NCBI GenBank assembly: GCA_951813045.1
Contig: CATOTF010000002.1
Span: 2,914,001 to 2,978,000, forward strand
From: an uncultured Rhizobiaceae bacterium
Lineage (GTDB): Bacteria; Pseudomonadota; Alphaproteobacteria; Rhizobiales; Rhizobiaceae
Reading direction: 5' to 3'
Length of the DNA stretch: 64,000 bases
Shown here: piece by piece, positions 18,303 to 26,325 of the stretch
How positions within the stretch are numbered: position 1 is the first letter of the stretch
Layout of the letters: each line of letters begins with the position of its first letter
Translations under genes and position numbers: made by a program
Notes under the pieces: model-generated
What the model was told of the DNA's origin: nothing
Databases searched by the model: none
Seen by the model: the letters and a program-made list of their open reading frames with translations, nothing else

Positions 18303-18548
18303 TCACAACATCGGATGGTTAATATTGGGGCTGAATTGCCTACGGCGTTCGACCCGATATTCTAATTCATCCATCCCAATATCGCGCAGCATATGGTCAT
18401 CAAGATCGAGAAGCCTTCGATGGGTCGAACGCTTCTCTATCCATAGAAGTATTTTTCGATACAGAAATTTCGCCGGGTTATTTGGCCACGATATTTCAAG
18501 ATTAAACCGACCAGATTGTAACCGTGCTGACAAACCTATCGCATGCAT
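18303..18548 (-). CDS. DUF1127-family small protein
   Basis: An 81-residue basic protein with the DUF1127 core RRLLDLDDHMLRDIGM followed by ELEYRVERRR. Some small DUF1127 proteins in Rhizobiales affect RNA turnover and phosphate or stress responses; what this one does is unknown. ATG start at 18548. It converges on tolB with no gap, and it occupies the place where pal is expected. Confidence 0.85.
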   Translation of the reverse strand: MHAIGLSARLQSGRFNLEISWPNNPAKFLYRKILLWIEKRSTHRRLLDLDDHMLRDIGMDELEYRVERRRQFSPNINHPML

Positions 18549-18630
18549 TTTATGACCTATAGAGCGAGTGAATTGACACGAATCTGAGGTAAATCTGGCT
18601 AATTTTCAAACATGAATTCTTGACAGAACC

Positions 18631-18647
18631 TGTGCAAAAAAAGCACA
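18631..18647. promoter_or_regulatory. Possible LysR-type operator (TGTGC-N7-GCACA)
   Basis: TGTGC (18631-18635) and GCACA (18643-18647) form an inverted repeat around seven A residues. The symmetric T and A lie eleven bases apart, fitting the T-N11-A rule for LysR-type regulators. It lies between the divergent DUF1127 and LysR genes, with TTGACA at 18620-18625. Confidence 0.45.
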
Positions 18648-18756
18648 TATTATGCTGACAGAATTTGGCTATACCTCATGCGATAGCGAGTAGTACCAAA
18701 TTCCCAGACCCGTATTACAAAGCAATAAACCGAAGCCGGATTCCTTTGGAATAGTC

Positions 18757-19644
18757 ATGCAAAGACACTTGCCACCTCTTAATGCTCTTCGCGCTTTTGA
18801 AGCGGCAGGCAGGCTGGCAAGCTTCAGTAAGGCCGGCGAAGAATTGCACGTCAGCCATTCCTCTATCAGCCGCCATATCCGGGGCCTCGAAGCGCGCCTT
18901 GGGGTGCAGCTTTTCACCAACCAGTCGCGCGGTGTGGCGTTGACTGATGCCGGTTTTGAATATCTTACCAGCATCTCAAAAGCGCTCGACCAGATTTCTG
19001 ATGCAACCGATGAATTATCCCCGCTAAACCTGAATTTACTTCAAATGAGCTGCGAACCGACGTTTGCGTTGAAATGGCTTATGCCCGCAATGGGAGACTT
19101 CAATGACACCCACCCTGATACAGAGGTCAGGATCGACATTGGCCATGACATAGTCGACCTAAACAAACGCCAGTTTGATTTTGCCATACGGTTTTCAAGA
19201 AAACCTATCGTTGGCCTGGAATTCGACGTTATAAGCGCTGCCCCAGTCCGTCCGGTCGGCGCACCAAAACTGATGAATGATGCGGTCAACCTTGGTGATC
19301 CAAACACCCTGCTTTCCCTGCCCATGCTCGCCGAAAACCATCATGACCTTTGGACAGACTGGTTCAAAAAGTCCGGGCTGCCCGTATCAAGGTTGAACAA
19401 GAAAGGTGGTGGTTTGCGAACCATGCTGGCGATTGAAGCGGCAGCAGCCGGTCAGGGCCTGGCACTCGTGTCGAGTGAACTGGTTCACAATGACATCAAG
19501 GCCGGTCGATTAACGTGGTTTTCCGACATCGGGCTGGATTACGGCGCCTATTATCTGGTGTTTACAAAAGATGCACTGCGCAAGAAATCCTTTATAAAGT
19601 TCCGGCATTGGCTTTTGGAAACCAGTCGTGAACTCAGGCCGTAA
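18757..19644 (+). CDS. LysR-family transcriptional regulator, GcvA-like
   Basis: A 295-residue LysR-type regulator. The N-terminal winged helix starts PPLNALRAFEAAGRLASFSKAGEEL, split as LNALRAFEAAGRLASFSKAG and LHVSHSSISRHIRGLEARLG, the wording typical of the GcvA/AmpR group. A ligand-binding domain follows from about residue 90. No metabolic gene is directly divergent apart from the DUF1127 gene, so the target is unclear. Autoregulation through the TGTGC-N7-GCACA site is plausible. Confidence 0.9.
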   Translation: MQRHLPPLNALRAFEAAGRLASFSKAGEELHVSHSSISRHIRGLEARLGVQLFTNQSRGVALTDAGFEYLTSISKALDQISDATDELSPLNLNLLQMSCEPTFALKWLMPAMGDFNDTHPDTEVRIDIGHDIVDLNKRQFDFAIRFSRKPIVGLEFDVISAAPVRPVGAPKLMNDAVNLGDPNTLLSLPMLAENHHDLWTDWFKKSGLPVSRLNKKGGGLRTMLAIEAAAAGQGLALVSSELVHNDIKAGRLTWFSDIGLDYGAYYLVFTKDALRKKSFIKFRHWLLETSRELRP

Positions 19645-20718
19645 TCAGCCTTCCAGTGCTACCATCAACCGCTCCATATCGGTTGGTGGTTCTGCGCTAA
19701 AGGACATGGTCTCACCGGTTTTGGGGTGTCTGAACCCCAATGTCCGTGCGTGCAGGCCCTGACGCTTGAAGGATTGAAATTCCAACTGCCCCTTCTGTGA
19801 GAGCTTCACACCGCGATTAGCAAATTGTTTCCCATACTCCTGATCGCCCAGTAGCGGACATCCGATATGGGTCATGTGGACCCGAATCTGATGAGTGCGG
19901 CCAGTTTCCAACCGACATTCAACAAGAGAAACGAGCGGCTCTCCGCCGCTTTTTACATCATCAAACCGTTTGAGAACCGTATAATGGGTAATCGCGCGTT
20001 TAGCGTCCGCTGCTCCTTCGCTTACCACCGCCCTTTGCAACCGTTTGGTTGGATGACGCCCCATGAAAGTACCAATTGATCCTTTCATGCGCGGCGGTAC
20101 ACTCCATACAAGTGCCCAATAGGAACGCTCCAATGGGCCCGTTCTGCCGTGGTCTGCAAATTGTTCCTGCAGGTCGACATGCGCCCGGTAGCTTTTTGCA
20201 GCGACCATGACGCCGGACGTGTCCTTATCCAAACGATGCACAATGCCCGGGCGTTTCACCCCACCAATGCCGGATAGCTGCCCTTCACAATGGTGCAGCA
20301 ACGCGTTGACCAGCGTGCCTGACCAATTACCGGGAGCAGGATGCACAACCATGCCCGACGGTTTGTTGATGACGATTAGGTCGTCATCTTCATAAATTAT
20401 ATCAAGCGGAATATCCTCCGGCTGAGGAATGGCATCTTCCGGTGCCGGCATGGCGAAACGCACAACATCGCCTGCAGAAATCTTGGTGCTTGTTCCCTTC
20501 GGCACCTCACCATTTATCGTCACATGGCCTTTGCGTACAAGCGCCTGCACCCGCGCCCGCGAAATATCATCAGACGAATTGGCAGAGATAAATTTATCGA
20601 CACGCTTCCCGTCGTTGGAGTGAGAAACGATCAGAACTTCCATATCCACAGCCTCACCCGCCGCCTGGGAGCCGGGGGCTGGTGTTGACGCGCCACTATC
20701 GTTATCACCCTCAGCCAT
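19645..20718 (-). CDS. rluD: 23S rRNA pseudouridine synthase RluD-like
   Basis: RluA-family enzyme, probably making pseudouridines in helix 69 of 23S rRNA. 357 residues from the ATG at 20718. An N-terminal extension rich in Ala, Gly and Ser is followed by an S4 RNA-binding domain (GKRVDKFISANSS, ISRARVQALVRKG), then the catalytic GIVHRLDKDTSGVMVAAKS and the RluA motif LVECRLETGRTHQIRVHM. A second possible start (MEVLIVSHS, 20643) would drop the extension. It diverges from a DUF6476 gene, the arrangement seen in many Rhizobiales. Confidence 0.93.
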   Translation of the reverse strand: MAEGDNDSGASTPAPGSQAAGEAVDMEVLIVSHSNDGKRVDKFISANSSDDISRARVQALVRKGHVTINGEVPKGTSTKISAGDVVRFAMPAPEDAIPQPEDIPLDIIYEDDDLIVINKPSGMVVHPAPGNWSGTLVNALLHHCEGQLSGIGGVKRPGIVHRLDKDTSGVMVAAKSYRAHVDLQEQFADHGRTGPLERSYWALVWSVPPRMKGSIGTFMGRHPTKRLQRAVVSEGAADAKRAITHYTVLKRFDDVKSGGEPLVSLVECRLETGRTHQIRVHMTHIGCPLLGDQEYGKQFANRGVKLSQKGQLEFQSFKRQGLHARTLGFRHPKTGETMSFSAEPPTDMERLMVALEG

Positions 20719-20744
20719 ACGCAATATCCAGTTGAATCACCGCC

Positions 20745-21092
20745 ATGAAAGACGACATCGAAGAAGAACCGCTCGACCCCGCAGTAGAAGCGATCCGGCA
20801 GAAAATGGTGCGGTTATTAATGGTGTCGGGTGGCATCATGATGCTGGGGCTTATGGCTGTGTTGGCTGCGATTGTCTACAAGATCAACACCTCGGAAATT
20901 GGAAACAGCCCGCCGCAACGTGTTGCCAGTGAAGAACAATTGACCATTCCAAAGGGGGCTGAGGTTATCCGTATCTCACCGCGCGAAAACGGTCTGTTGT
21001 TGCGGTTAAAGTTAAGCGACGGATCAACCCGCATCCAGCTCCACGATGGCAATGGGCAATTGGTTACCGGATACTCCATTAAAGAAGAATAA
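20745..21092 (+). CDS. DUF6476-like single-pass membrane protein
   Basis: A 115-residue protein with one membrane helix (LLMVSGGIMMLGLMAVLAAIV, residues about 24-44) preceded by an acidic cytoplasmic N-terminus and followed by a small external domain (IPKGAEVIRISPRENGLLLR, LSDGSTRIQLHDGNG). The pairing with divergent rluD matches what I recall for the DUF6476 family. Function unknown. Confidence 0.75.
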   Translation: MKDDIEEEPLDPAVEAIRQKMVRLLMVSGGIMMLGLMAVLAAIVYKINTSEIGNSPPQRVASEEQLTIPKGAEVIRISPRENGLLLRLKLSDGSTRIQLHDGNGQLVTGYSIKEE

Positions 21093-21157
21093 ACAGAACC
21101 TACGTATAAAGACCGGGCTTGCAATGGAGCACGGTCATTTGTGCCGTGGCGGATAAT

Positions 21158-21634
21158 ATGTTCAATAGTGGTGATGACCGCGTTCGGTTACCGGTAAAAA
21201 TGACCCTCGCCGATGGGCGTATCCTGATTGGCAATCTTCTTGCCAATATGGGCGGTACCCTGGAACGTACGCTCAACAATGAGGCGCTATTTATCTCATT
21301 TGAGGACCAGGAATCCGAGCGCATGATCGCAAAGAACACCATTGTGGAAGTCCTCGCCCGCCCAAAAGGTGAGGTCGTTGAGGAAAAAACACCTCTAGCC
21401 GTCAACATCGATGAACCGGCTCACATTACGCTTGGGGTGACCGAAGGCGCTTCCGGTGAAGAGATCACCCATGCGTTTGTATCAAAAGCGGAACATTATC
21501 GTCCGGACCGGTTCGAGAACGTTAATCTGCCACCGGAAGTGGCAGAATATATCGATTCAAGTTACCGCAAACTTTATGCAGCCCATAACACGATGATGGA
21601 GGGGAAAACCCATGCCATCGGTCAAGTTGCCTGA
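21158..21634 (+). CDS. Conserved hypothetical protein
   Basis: About 158 residues from the ATG at 21158, which follows GGCGGA; a TTG start 13 codons upstream is less likely. The first half looks like a small beta-barrel (VRLPVKMTLADGRILIG, ERTLNNEALFISFEDQES, NTIVEVLARP), similar to PilZ or other beta folds. The C-terminus is charged and helical (RFENVNLPPEVAEYIDSSYR). No signal peptide or membrane segment. I do not recognise a named family. Confidence 0.6.
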   Translation: MFNSGDDRVRLPVKMTLADGRILIGNLLANMGGTLERTLNNEALFISFEDQESERMIAKNTIVEVLARPKGEVVEEKTPLAVNIDEPAHITLGVTEGASGEEITHAFVSKAEHYRPDRFENVNLPPEVAEYIDSSYRKLYAAHNTMMEGKTHAIGQVA

Positions 21635-21643
21635 CTGCTAAAA

Positions 21644-22813
21644 TTATCCGGCGGGCATCGCCGTTTCGATAATTTTCGCCCAATAGCTTGATCCAACAGG
21701 AATGGCTTCATCGTTGAAGTCATATTCCTCGTGGTGAAGCCCCGCCGTATCGCCATTGCCCATAAAGATAAAGGCGCCGGGTCTGGCTTCCAGCATATAA
21801 GAAAAATCTTCTCCGCCCATTACCGGCAGTTTATCGGTGACCACCCGGCCTTCTCCGACAATATCCTTGGCGACTGAAGCGGCAAAATCCGTTTGAGCAT
21901 CATGGTTGACGGTGACCGGATATCCTTCCTTGATGGCGATATCGACCTCGGCACCATAGGCACTGGCGATCCCGTTAACGACTTCATGCATGCGTTCCAT
22001 CACTTGTGCCCGTACTTCCCGGTCAAGCGTTCTGATTGTACCGTAAAACTGTGCTTCCTGAGGAATAACATTATAGGCTTTACCCGCATGAATGGCCGTC
22101 ACGGTGACGACCGCTGAACTCAACGGATCAATGTTGCGCGAGACGATTGTTTGCAGTGCCTGAACCATCTGCGTAGCGATAATGATCGGGTCATTACCAT
22201 TGTGCGGCATGGCGGCATGGGCGCCCAACCCGTTGACAGTAATCGTAAACTCATCAGTTCCAGCCATCAGCGCCCCTGAACGGATGGCAAAATCCCCAAG
22301 CGGCACACCCGGCATATTGTGCAATCCGTAGACCTCTTGGATGCCAAATCTGTCCATCATACCGTCATCGACCATGGCCTTACCACCAGCACCACCCTCT
22401 TCTGCGGGTTGGAATATAACGACGGCTGTCCCGTCAAAATTCCGGGTCTCTGCGAGATATTTCGCAGCACCAAGCAGCATGGCGGTATGACCATCATGGC
22501 CACAGGCGTGCATTTTTCCCTCGTATTTCGATTTATACGGGGAATCGTTTTTTTCGACTATGGGAAGCGCGTCCATATCAGCGCGCATGCCAATTACTTT
22601 GCCGGAATCAGATTTCCGTCCTTTGATAACGGCGACAACACCCGTGCGTCCAATATTCTCGACCACCTCATCAACACCAAACGATTTGAGTTTTTCGCTC
22701 ACCAATGCAGCAGTTTCTTCAACATCATAAAGAAGTCCTGGATGTTGGTGAATGGTTTGGCGCCATTCGGCAATTTCGTCGTGAAAATCGGCAATTCTGT
22801 TATTAACTGGCAT
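21644..22813 (-). CDS. M20-family amidohydrolase (hippurate hydrolase-like)
   Basis: A 389-residue cytoplasmic M20D metallopeptidase that likely cleaves an N-acyl or N-carbamoyl amino acid. The two-metal site is visible as GMRADMDALPI, MHACGHDGHTAML, FQPAEEGGAGG and the histidine GLHNMPG; GGEDFSYML is near the C-terminus. Length and motif order are those of hippurate hydrolase and IAA-amino acid hydrolases. Start ATG at 22813. It lies alone on the minus strand, divergent from rpoH. Substrate unknown. Confidence 0.9.
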   Translation of the reverse strand: MPVNNRIADFHDEIAEWRQTIHQHPGLLYDVEETAALVSEKLKSFGVDEVVENIGRTGVVAVIKGRKSDSGKVIGMRADMDALPIVEKNDSPYKSKYEGKMHACGHDGHTAMLLGAAKYLAETRNFDGTAVVIFQPAEEGGAGGKAMVDDGMMDRFGIQEVYGLHNMPGVPLGDFAIRSGALMAGTDEFTITVNGLGAHAAMPHNGNDPIIIATQMVQALQTIVSRNIDPLSSAVVTVTAIHAGKAYNVIPQEAQFYGTIRTLDREVRAQVMERMHEVVNGIASAYGAEVDIAIKEGYPVTVNHDAQTDFAASVAKDIVGEGRVVTDKLPVMGGEDFSYMLEARPGAFIFMGNGDTAGLHHEEYDFNDEAIPVGSSYWAKIIETAMPAG

Positions 22814-23092
22814 GGAGGGACCCTTGAAATGTGTGAGGCTTATAATTGCGACCGATCAAACAAATGTGCAAGTATCATATTGGGACCGTGAACAATTGTG
22901 ACAGTTTTTCGCCGAATTCCAGATGCACATGTAGAGGTAGGCTAAGTCGTCCACTAATGGGGTTATCTGCGTCGAACTAAAAAACTGGCATGATAATTCT
23001 GTAATATTACAAGGATTTAATAAAAAATCGAACAATCATCGCAAAAATACGATGAAATCCCAAATTCAGTACCTATATAGGGTCTAAGCAAA
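22814..23092. other. Divergent regulatory region between the M20 gene and rpoH
   Basis: No gene is visible in this AT-rich stretch. It holds a perfect 12-base palindrome, TGTAATATTACA, at 23000-23011, a plausible dimeric regulator site. Promoters for both flanking genes should lie here, but I cannot fix their -35 and -10 elements. The rpoH leader hairpins follow. Confidence 0.5.
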
Positions 23093-23195
23093 GGTTCGAT
23101 CGCAGGACGAACCGCCCCAAATACCGTATCTGCGGTATTTGAATGTTAAGCCCGGAATATGATATTAAATCCGGTAAAAGGTGAGGATAAGCAAT
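23093..23195 (+). promoter_or_regulatory. Structured 5' leader of rpoH with three hairpins
   Basis: Three inverted repeats lie in tandem before the rpoH start: GGTTCG/CGAACC (23093-23098 and 23108-23113); CAAATACCG/CGGTATTTG (23118-23126 and 23133-23141, loop of six); and CCGGA/TCCGG (about 23151-23173), directly before the ribosome site GTGAGGATA. Such a leader could act as an RNA thermometer or other translational switch, known for rpoH in other bacteria. Here it is inference from symmetry only. Confidence 0.5.
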
Positions 23196-24098
23196 ATGGC
23201 CAACACACTCCCAACAATTTCCGCAAGCGGCAATGGATTGCAGCGCTACATGGAAGAAATCCGCAAGTTCCCCATGCTGGAACCACAGCAGGAATATATG
23301 CTCGGCAAACGTTTTGCTGAACATGATGACACGAACGCTGCCCATAAACTGGTCACCAGCCATCTGCGTTTAGTTGCAAAAATAGCCATGGGTTATCGCG
23401 GCTACGGCCTGCCCATCGGTGAAGTTATTTCCGAAGGAAATGTCGGCCTGATGCAGGCGGTCAAAAAATTCGACCCGGAAAAAGGTTTCCGTCTGGCAAC
23501 CTACGCCATGTGGTGGATCAAGGCGTCCATTCAGGAATATGTATTGCGTTCTTGGAGCCTCGTTAAAATGGGCACCACCGCCAACCAAAAGCGTCTGTTT
23601 TTCAATCTGCGCAAACTCAAGGGCAAATTGAAAGCCCTGGAAGACGGAGAGCTAAAACAGGAGAACGTTGAAAAAATCGCGTCTACACTTGGCGTATCCG
23701 AGGACGAAGTGCGGTCCATGAACCAGCGCCTCTCCGGTGACGCATCCCTCAACGCGCCAATCAAGGCGGCGGAAGGTGAATCCGGCCAGTGGCAGGATTG
23801 GCTGGTCGATGAATCAGAAAGTCAGGAAGCAACCCTGATTAAACAGGATGAGTTGGACGTACGCCGGGAAATGTTGTCCGATGCAATGGAAATTCTAAAC
23901 GAGCGCGAACAGCGCATCTTCCAGGCCCGTCGTCTGTCGGAAGACTCATTAACGCTGGAGCAATTATCTGAAGAGTTCGACATCAGCCGTGAACGCGTAC
24001 GCCAAATTGAAGTGCGCGCATTTGAGAAAGTACAAAAAGCGATGGTGAGCGCCGCCAAGGAACTCGCCAAACCAGTTGCTCAACTCGAAGCGCACTAA
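23196..24098 (+). CDS. rpoH: Heat-shock sigma factor RpoH (sigma-32)
   Basis: Alternative sigma factor directing RNA polymerase to heat-shock promoters. About 300 residues from the ATG at 23196, nine bases after AGGA; a GTG five codons upstream is less likely. Region 1.2/2 includes NGLQRYMEEIRKFPML, LRLVAKIAMGYRGYGLP and ATYAMWWIKASIQEYVLRSW. The diagnostic RpoH box QKRLFFNLRK lies near residues 131-140. Region 4 ends with LEQLSEEFDISRERVRQIEV. A strong terminator follows. Whether other rpoH copies exist cannot be told from this window. Confidence 0.97.
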   Translation: MANTLPTISASGNGLQRYMEEIRKFPMLEPQQEYMLGKRFAEHDDTNAAHKLVTSHLRLVAKIAMGYRGYGLPIGEVISEGNVGLMQAVKKFDPEKGFRLATYAMWWIKASIQEYVLRSWSLVKMGTTANQKRLFFNLRKLKGKLKALEDGELKQENVEKIASTLGVSEDEVRSMNQRLSGDASLNAPIKAAEGESGQWQDWLVDESESQEATLIKQDELDVRREMLSDAMEILNEREQRIFQARRLSEDSLTLEQLSEEFDISRERVRQIEVRAFEKVQKAMVSAAKELAKPVAQLEAH

Positions 24099-24116
24099 AC
24101 TCGAATCATATCTACC

Positions 24117-24144
24117 AAAAAGGCCGGATATCTCCGGCCTTTTT
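24117..24144 (+). terminator. Rho-independent terminator after rpoH
   Basis: The stem GGCCGGA / TCCGGCC, extended by flanking A and T runs, encloses a TATC loop and ends in five Ts. It sits 19 bases after the rpoH stop. The AAAAA-side symmetry would let it work weakly in the other direction too. Confidence 0.93.
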
Positions 24145-24174
24145 CTATTTCTCAAATATCTATGGAGACAAATC

Positions 24175-24723
24175 TTGTATCAACCAACAGCCCTGACACC
24201 CTCAAAACCCACACCGCAATTATCGCTTTCACAGTCAATTGGTGACAACTGGAACCTTTCCGATAATCACGGCGATAATTTCACACTTGTCGTTTTTTAC
24301 CGCGGATACCATTGCCCCAAGTGCAAAGAACAACTTTTGGAAATCCAGGAAAACCTTGATGCATTTGCCAACGTCGGCACAAAAGTCGTCGCCATTTCCA
24401 TGGACCCGGACGACCGTCTACAAAAAACAAAAGACGAATGGGGGCTCGACAAACTCAAACTTGTAAACGGCCTCACAATCGACGTTGCAAAACAATGGGG
24501 GCTGCATTTCTCCACCAGCAAAGGGATGACTTCAACAGGTGTTGAAGAACTCGCACAATTCAACGAACCGGGCACATTCCTTGTTCGCGCCGACGGCACA
24601 CTGTTCGCCTCATGGGTGCAAACAGTTCCGGCAGGTCGCCCAAAAGCACCTGAATTGGCCGGGTTTATCGGCTTCGTGCTGGATAAAGATTACCCACCAC
24701 GCGGAATTCTGACCGCAGTTTAA
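24175..24723 (+). CDS. Peroxiredoxin-like AhpC/TSA-family protein
   Basis: Thioredoxin-fold protein of about 182 residues, probably a thiol peroxidase or redox protein of the cytoplasm. The active site is VVFYRGYHCPKCKEQL, with a CxxC pair; the fold continues with VVAISMDPDDRLQKTKDEW and PGTFLVRADGTLFASWVQ. The start is a TTG at 24175 following GGAG; longer frames would run through the rpoH terminator. Its position after rpoH suits a stress role, but the terminator implies its own promoter. Confidence 0.82.
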   Translation: MYQPTALTPSKPTPQLSLSQSIGDNWNLSDNHGDNFTLVVFYRGYHCPKCKEQLLEIQENLDAFANVGTKVVAISMDPDDRLQKTKDEWGLDKLKLVNGLTIDVAKQWGLHFSTSKGMTSTGVEELAQFNEPGTFLVRADGTLFASWVQTVPAGRPKAPELAGFIGFVLDKDYPPRGILTAV

Positions 24724-24777
24724 ATAGATACAAAGTGATGCGTCCATTTCGTCGTTCAAACGAGATGGACGCATCAT

Positions 24778-25173
24778 TTAAAACGCTCTCGGCATATCCG
24801 ATTGCGATTTGGCAACGATCTGATTCTCGTCGCGCCAAAAAATTTGACCGGGACTATAGGTACGGATTTCCCGTACCGGCTTTCCGGCCTCTGTCATCAA
24901 CCAGGCCACGTAACGGGCACGGGCGATGTGTTCCTGGGCTTCCGGCAGAAACCAGCACAGGCCATGAACAGTTCTGCGGCGCTTGAATTCGAGAACAATA
25001 CGCTCCGGCGCATCAGGATTGTCCCCGAACCAGCGCGATTGCTGTTTCAGTTCTTTTCTCAACCATTTTGGAACGCGTTCTTTGTCTCGTTTCAACTCGT
25101 AGGCTTCGTGGAAGAAACCCGCTTCGCCGCCATATTTGCGCACAAAGTGCGGCAGTACAAGACGAATGTACAT
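24778..25173 (-). CDS. Hypothetical protein, charged
   Basis: A 131-residue basic protein with a tryptophan-rich core (VPKWLRKELKQQSRWFGDNP, TVHGLCWFLPEAQ, ARYVAWLMTEAGKPVREIRT). No signal peptide or membrane segment and no family I recognise. ATG start at 25173. It converges on the peroxiredoxin gene. The promoter region at 25229-25260 includes the short hairpin CCGCC/GGCGG and the perfect palindrome CCGGAATTCCGG. Confidence 0.6.
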   Translation of the reverse strand: MYIRLVLPHFVRKYGGEAGFFHEAYELKRDKERVPKWLRKELKQQSRWFGDNPDAPERIVLEFKRRRTVHGLCWFLPEAQEHIARARYVAWLMTEAGKPVREIRTYSPGQIFWRDENQIVAKSQSDMPRAF

Positions 25174-25289
25174 TTGAAAAACAGGCTTTACCTATCCGGC
25201 AAAGCTCCCAATGAATGATACAATTATGCGATCACCGCCAAAGGCGGCCCGGAATTCCGGTAATCTAGCTAAATGTAAATTTCATTGGT

Positions 25290-25315
25290 CTGCCCTCCAT
25301 CGGCATGGAGGGCAG
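25290..25315. repeat. Perfect 11-bp stem-loop downstream of thiY-like gene
   Basis: CTGCCCTCCAT (25290-25300) and ATGGAGGGCAG (25305-25315) pair exactly around a CGGC loop. It lies 54 bases after the minus-strand ThiY-like gene and 117 bases before the minus-strand hypothetical gene. No T run follows in either direction, so it may stabilise the transcript end rather than terminate alone. Confidence 0.6.
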
Positions 25316-25368
25316 CAGGTACTCAATTCAAACTATATCGTCAAGTTGAACATCAATTTGAAGGTTAA

Positions 25369-26313
25369 TTAGTCCAGTTCAACCGCATAGCTTTCCAGCG
25401 GTGCGATTTCCTTGATTAGCCCGCTGTCTTTCATGAATTTTGCAAAACGGTTGTAGCGGTTGCTGTCGAGAGCCGCAGGACGCTTAGCAAAGCGCGGCAA
25501 TGTGTCGACCCAAGCGCGGCGGTTCAACTCGTTATCGAGATCGGGATAGGCTTTGATGAATTGCTCAAGAGCATCCTGCGGGTGGTTCGTCAGGTAAAGC
25601 GTTGCCTTTTCAACAGCATCCATGAACGGGCGAAAGCGGGGGTCGTTCACCCGGTCATTCTTCGCAATATAAATAAGCTCATCATAAACAGGCACACCGT
25701 TTTCTTCCGGATAGAACGCAAGGCCCGGGCGTTTTTCGATATCCAACTGGTTAAGCTCGAAGTTGCGGAAGGCGCCAATAACCGCATCAACCGCGCCGGT
25801 AATCAGGGACGGTGAAAGGGAAAAATTGATGTTGATCAGTTCCACATCGCTAAGGCTCAACCCTTCCTGTTTCAGCATTGCTGCCAGCAAGGCATCTTCA
25901 AAACCACCAACGGAAAACCCGACCTTTTTACCTTTCAAGTCCGCGATAGATTTGATCGGACCGTCCTTTAAGACGACAAGCGCGTTCAGCGGCGTTTCGG
26001 CAATGGTTCCGATGCGGGTTAGCGGCAAGCCTTCCGCTACCTGAACATGCAATTGCGGTTGATAGGAGATCGCGATATCCCCCTGCCCTGCAGCAATCAG
26101 GCGTGGCGGCGCGCTCGGGTCCGATGGAGCGATCAATTCTACTTCAAGGCCATTTTCCTTGAAATACCCCTGTGTTTGCGCAATCACCAGTGGCGCGTGA
26201 TCCGGGTTCACAAACCAGTCGAGGTAGACCGTTAGTTTTTCAGCTGAATTTGCCGAGGATAGGCCGATGAATATTGCCGCGTATGTAGCGATGAATAGTC
26301 TGATTACACGCAT
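25369..26313 (-). CDS. thiY: ABC transporter substrate-binding protein, ThiY/NMT1-like
   Basis: Periplasmic binding protein of the NMT1/THI5-like family, likely binding a thiamine pyrimidine precursor such as formylaminopyrimidine or HMP. 314 residues with a signal peptide (FIATYAAIFIGLSSANSAEK). Family features include YLDWFVNPDHAPLVIAQ, GQGDIAISYQP and LKGKKVGFSVGGFEDALL. ATG start at 26313 with AGGAG upstream. The permease lies 12 bases before it, and a TPP riboswitch heads the unit, which supports the thiamine assignment. The gene symbol is by family and context. Confidence 0.87.
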   Translation of the reverse strand: MRVIRLFIATYAAIFIGLSSANSAEKLTVYLDWFVNPDHAPLVIAQTQGYFKENGLEVELIAPSDPSAPPRLIAAGQGDIAISYQPQLHVQVAEGLPLTRIGTIAETPLNALVVLKDGPIKSIADLKGKKVGFSVGGFEDALLAAMLKQEGLSLSDVELININFSLSPSLITGAVDAVIGAFRNFELNQLDIEKRPGLAFYPEENGVPVYDELIYIAKNDRVNDPRFRPFMDAVEKATLYLTNHPQDALEQFIKAYPDLDNELNRRAWVDTLPRFAKRPAALDSNRYNRFAKFMKDSGLIKEIAPLESYAVELD

Positions 26314-26325
26314 GGAAAACTCCTG

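Noticed and set aside
22319-22891. Antisense frame of 190 codons inside the M20 amidohydrolase gene
   Set aside because: The M20 metal motifs are all on the other strand; the frame shows no recognisable motif.
24076-24174. N-terminal extension of the peroxiredoxin-like gene
   Set aside because: It would overlap the rpoH C-terminus and read through the rpoH terminator; the TTG at 24175 with GGAG upstream is better.
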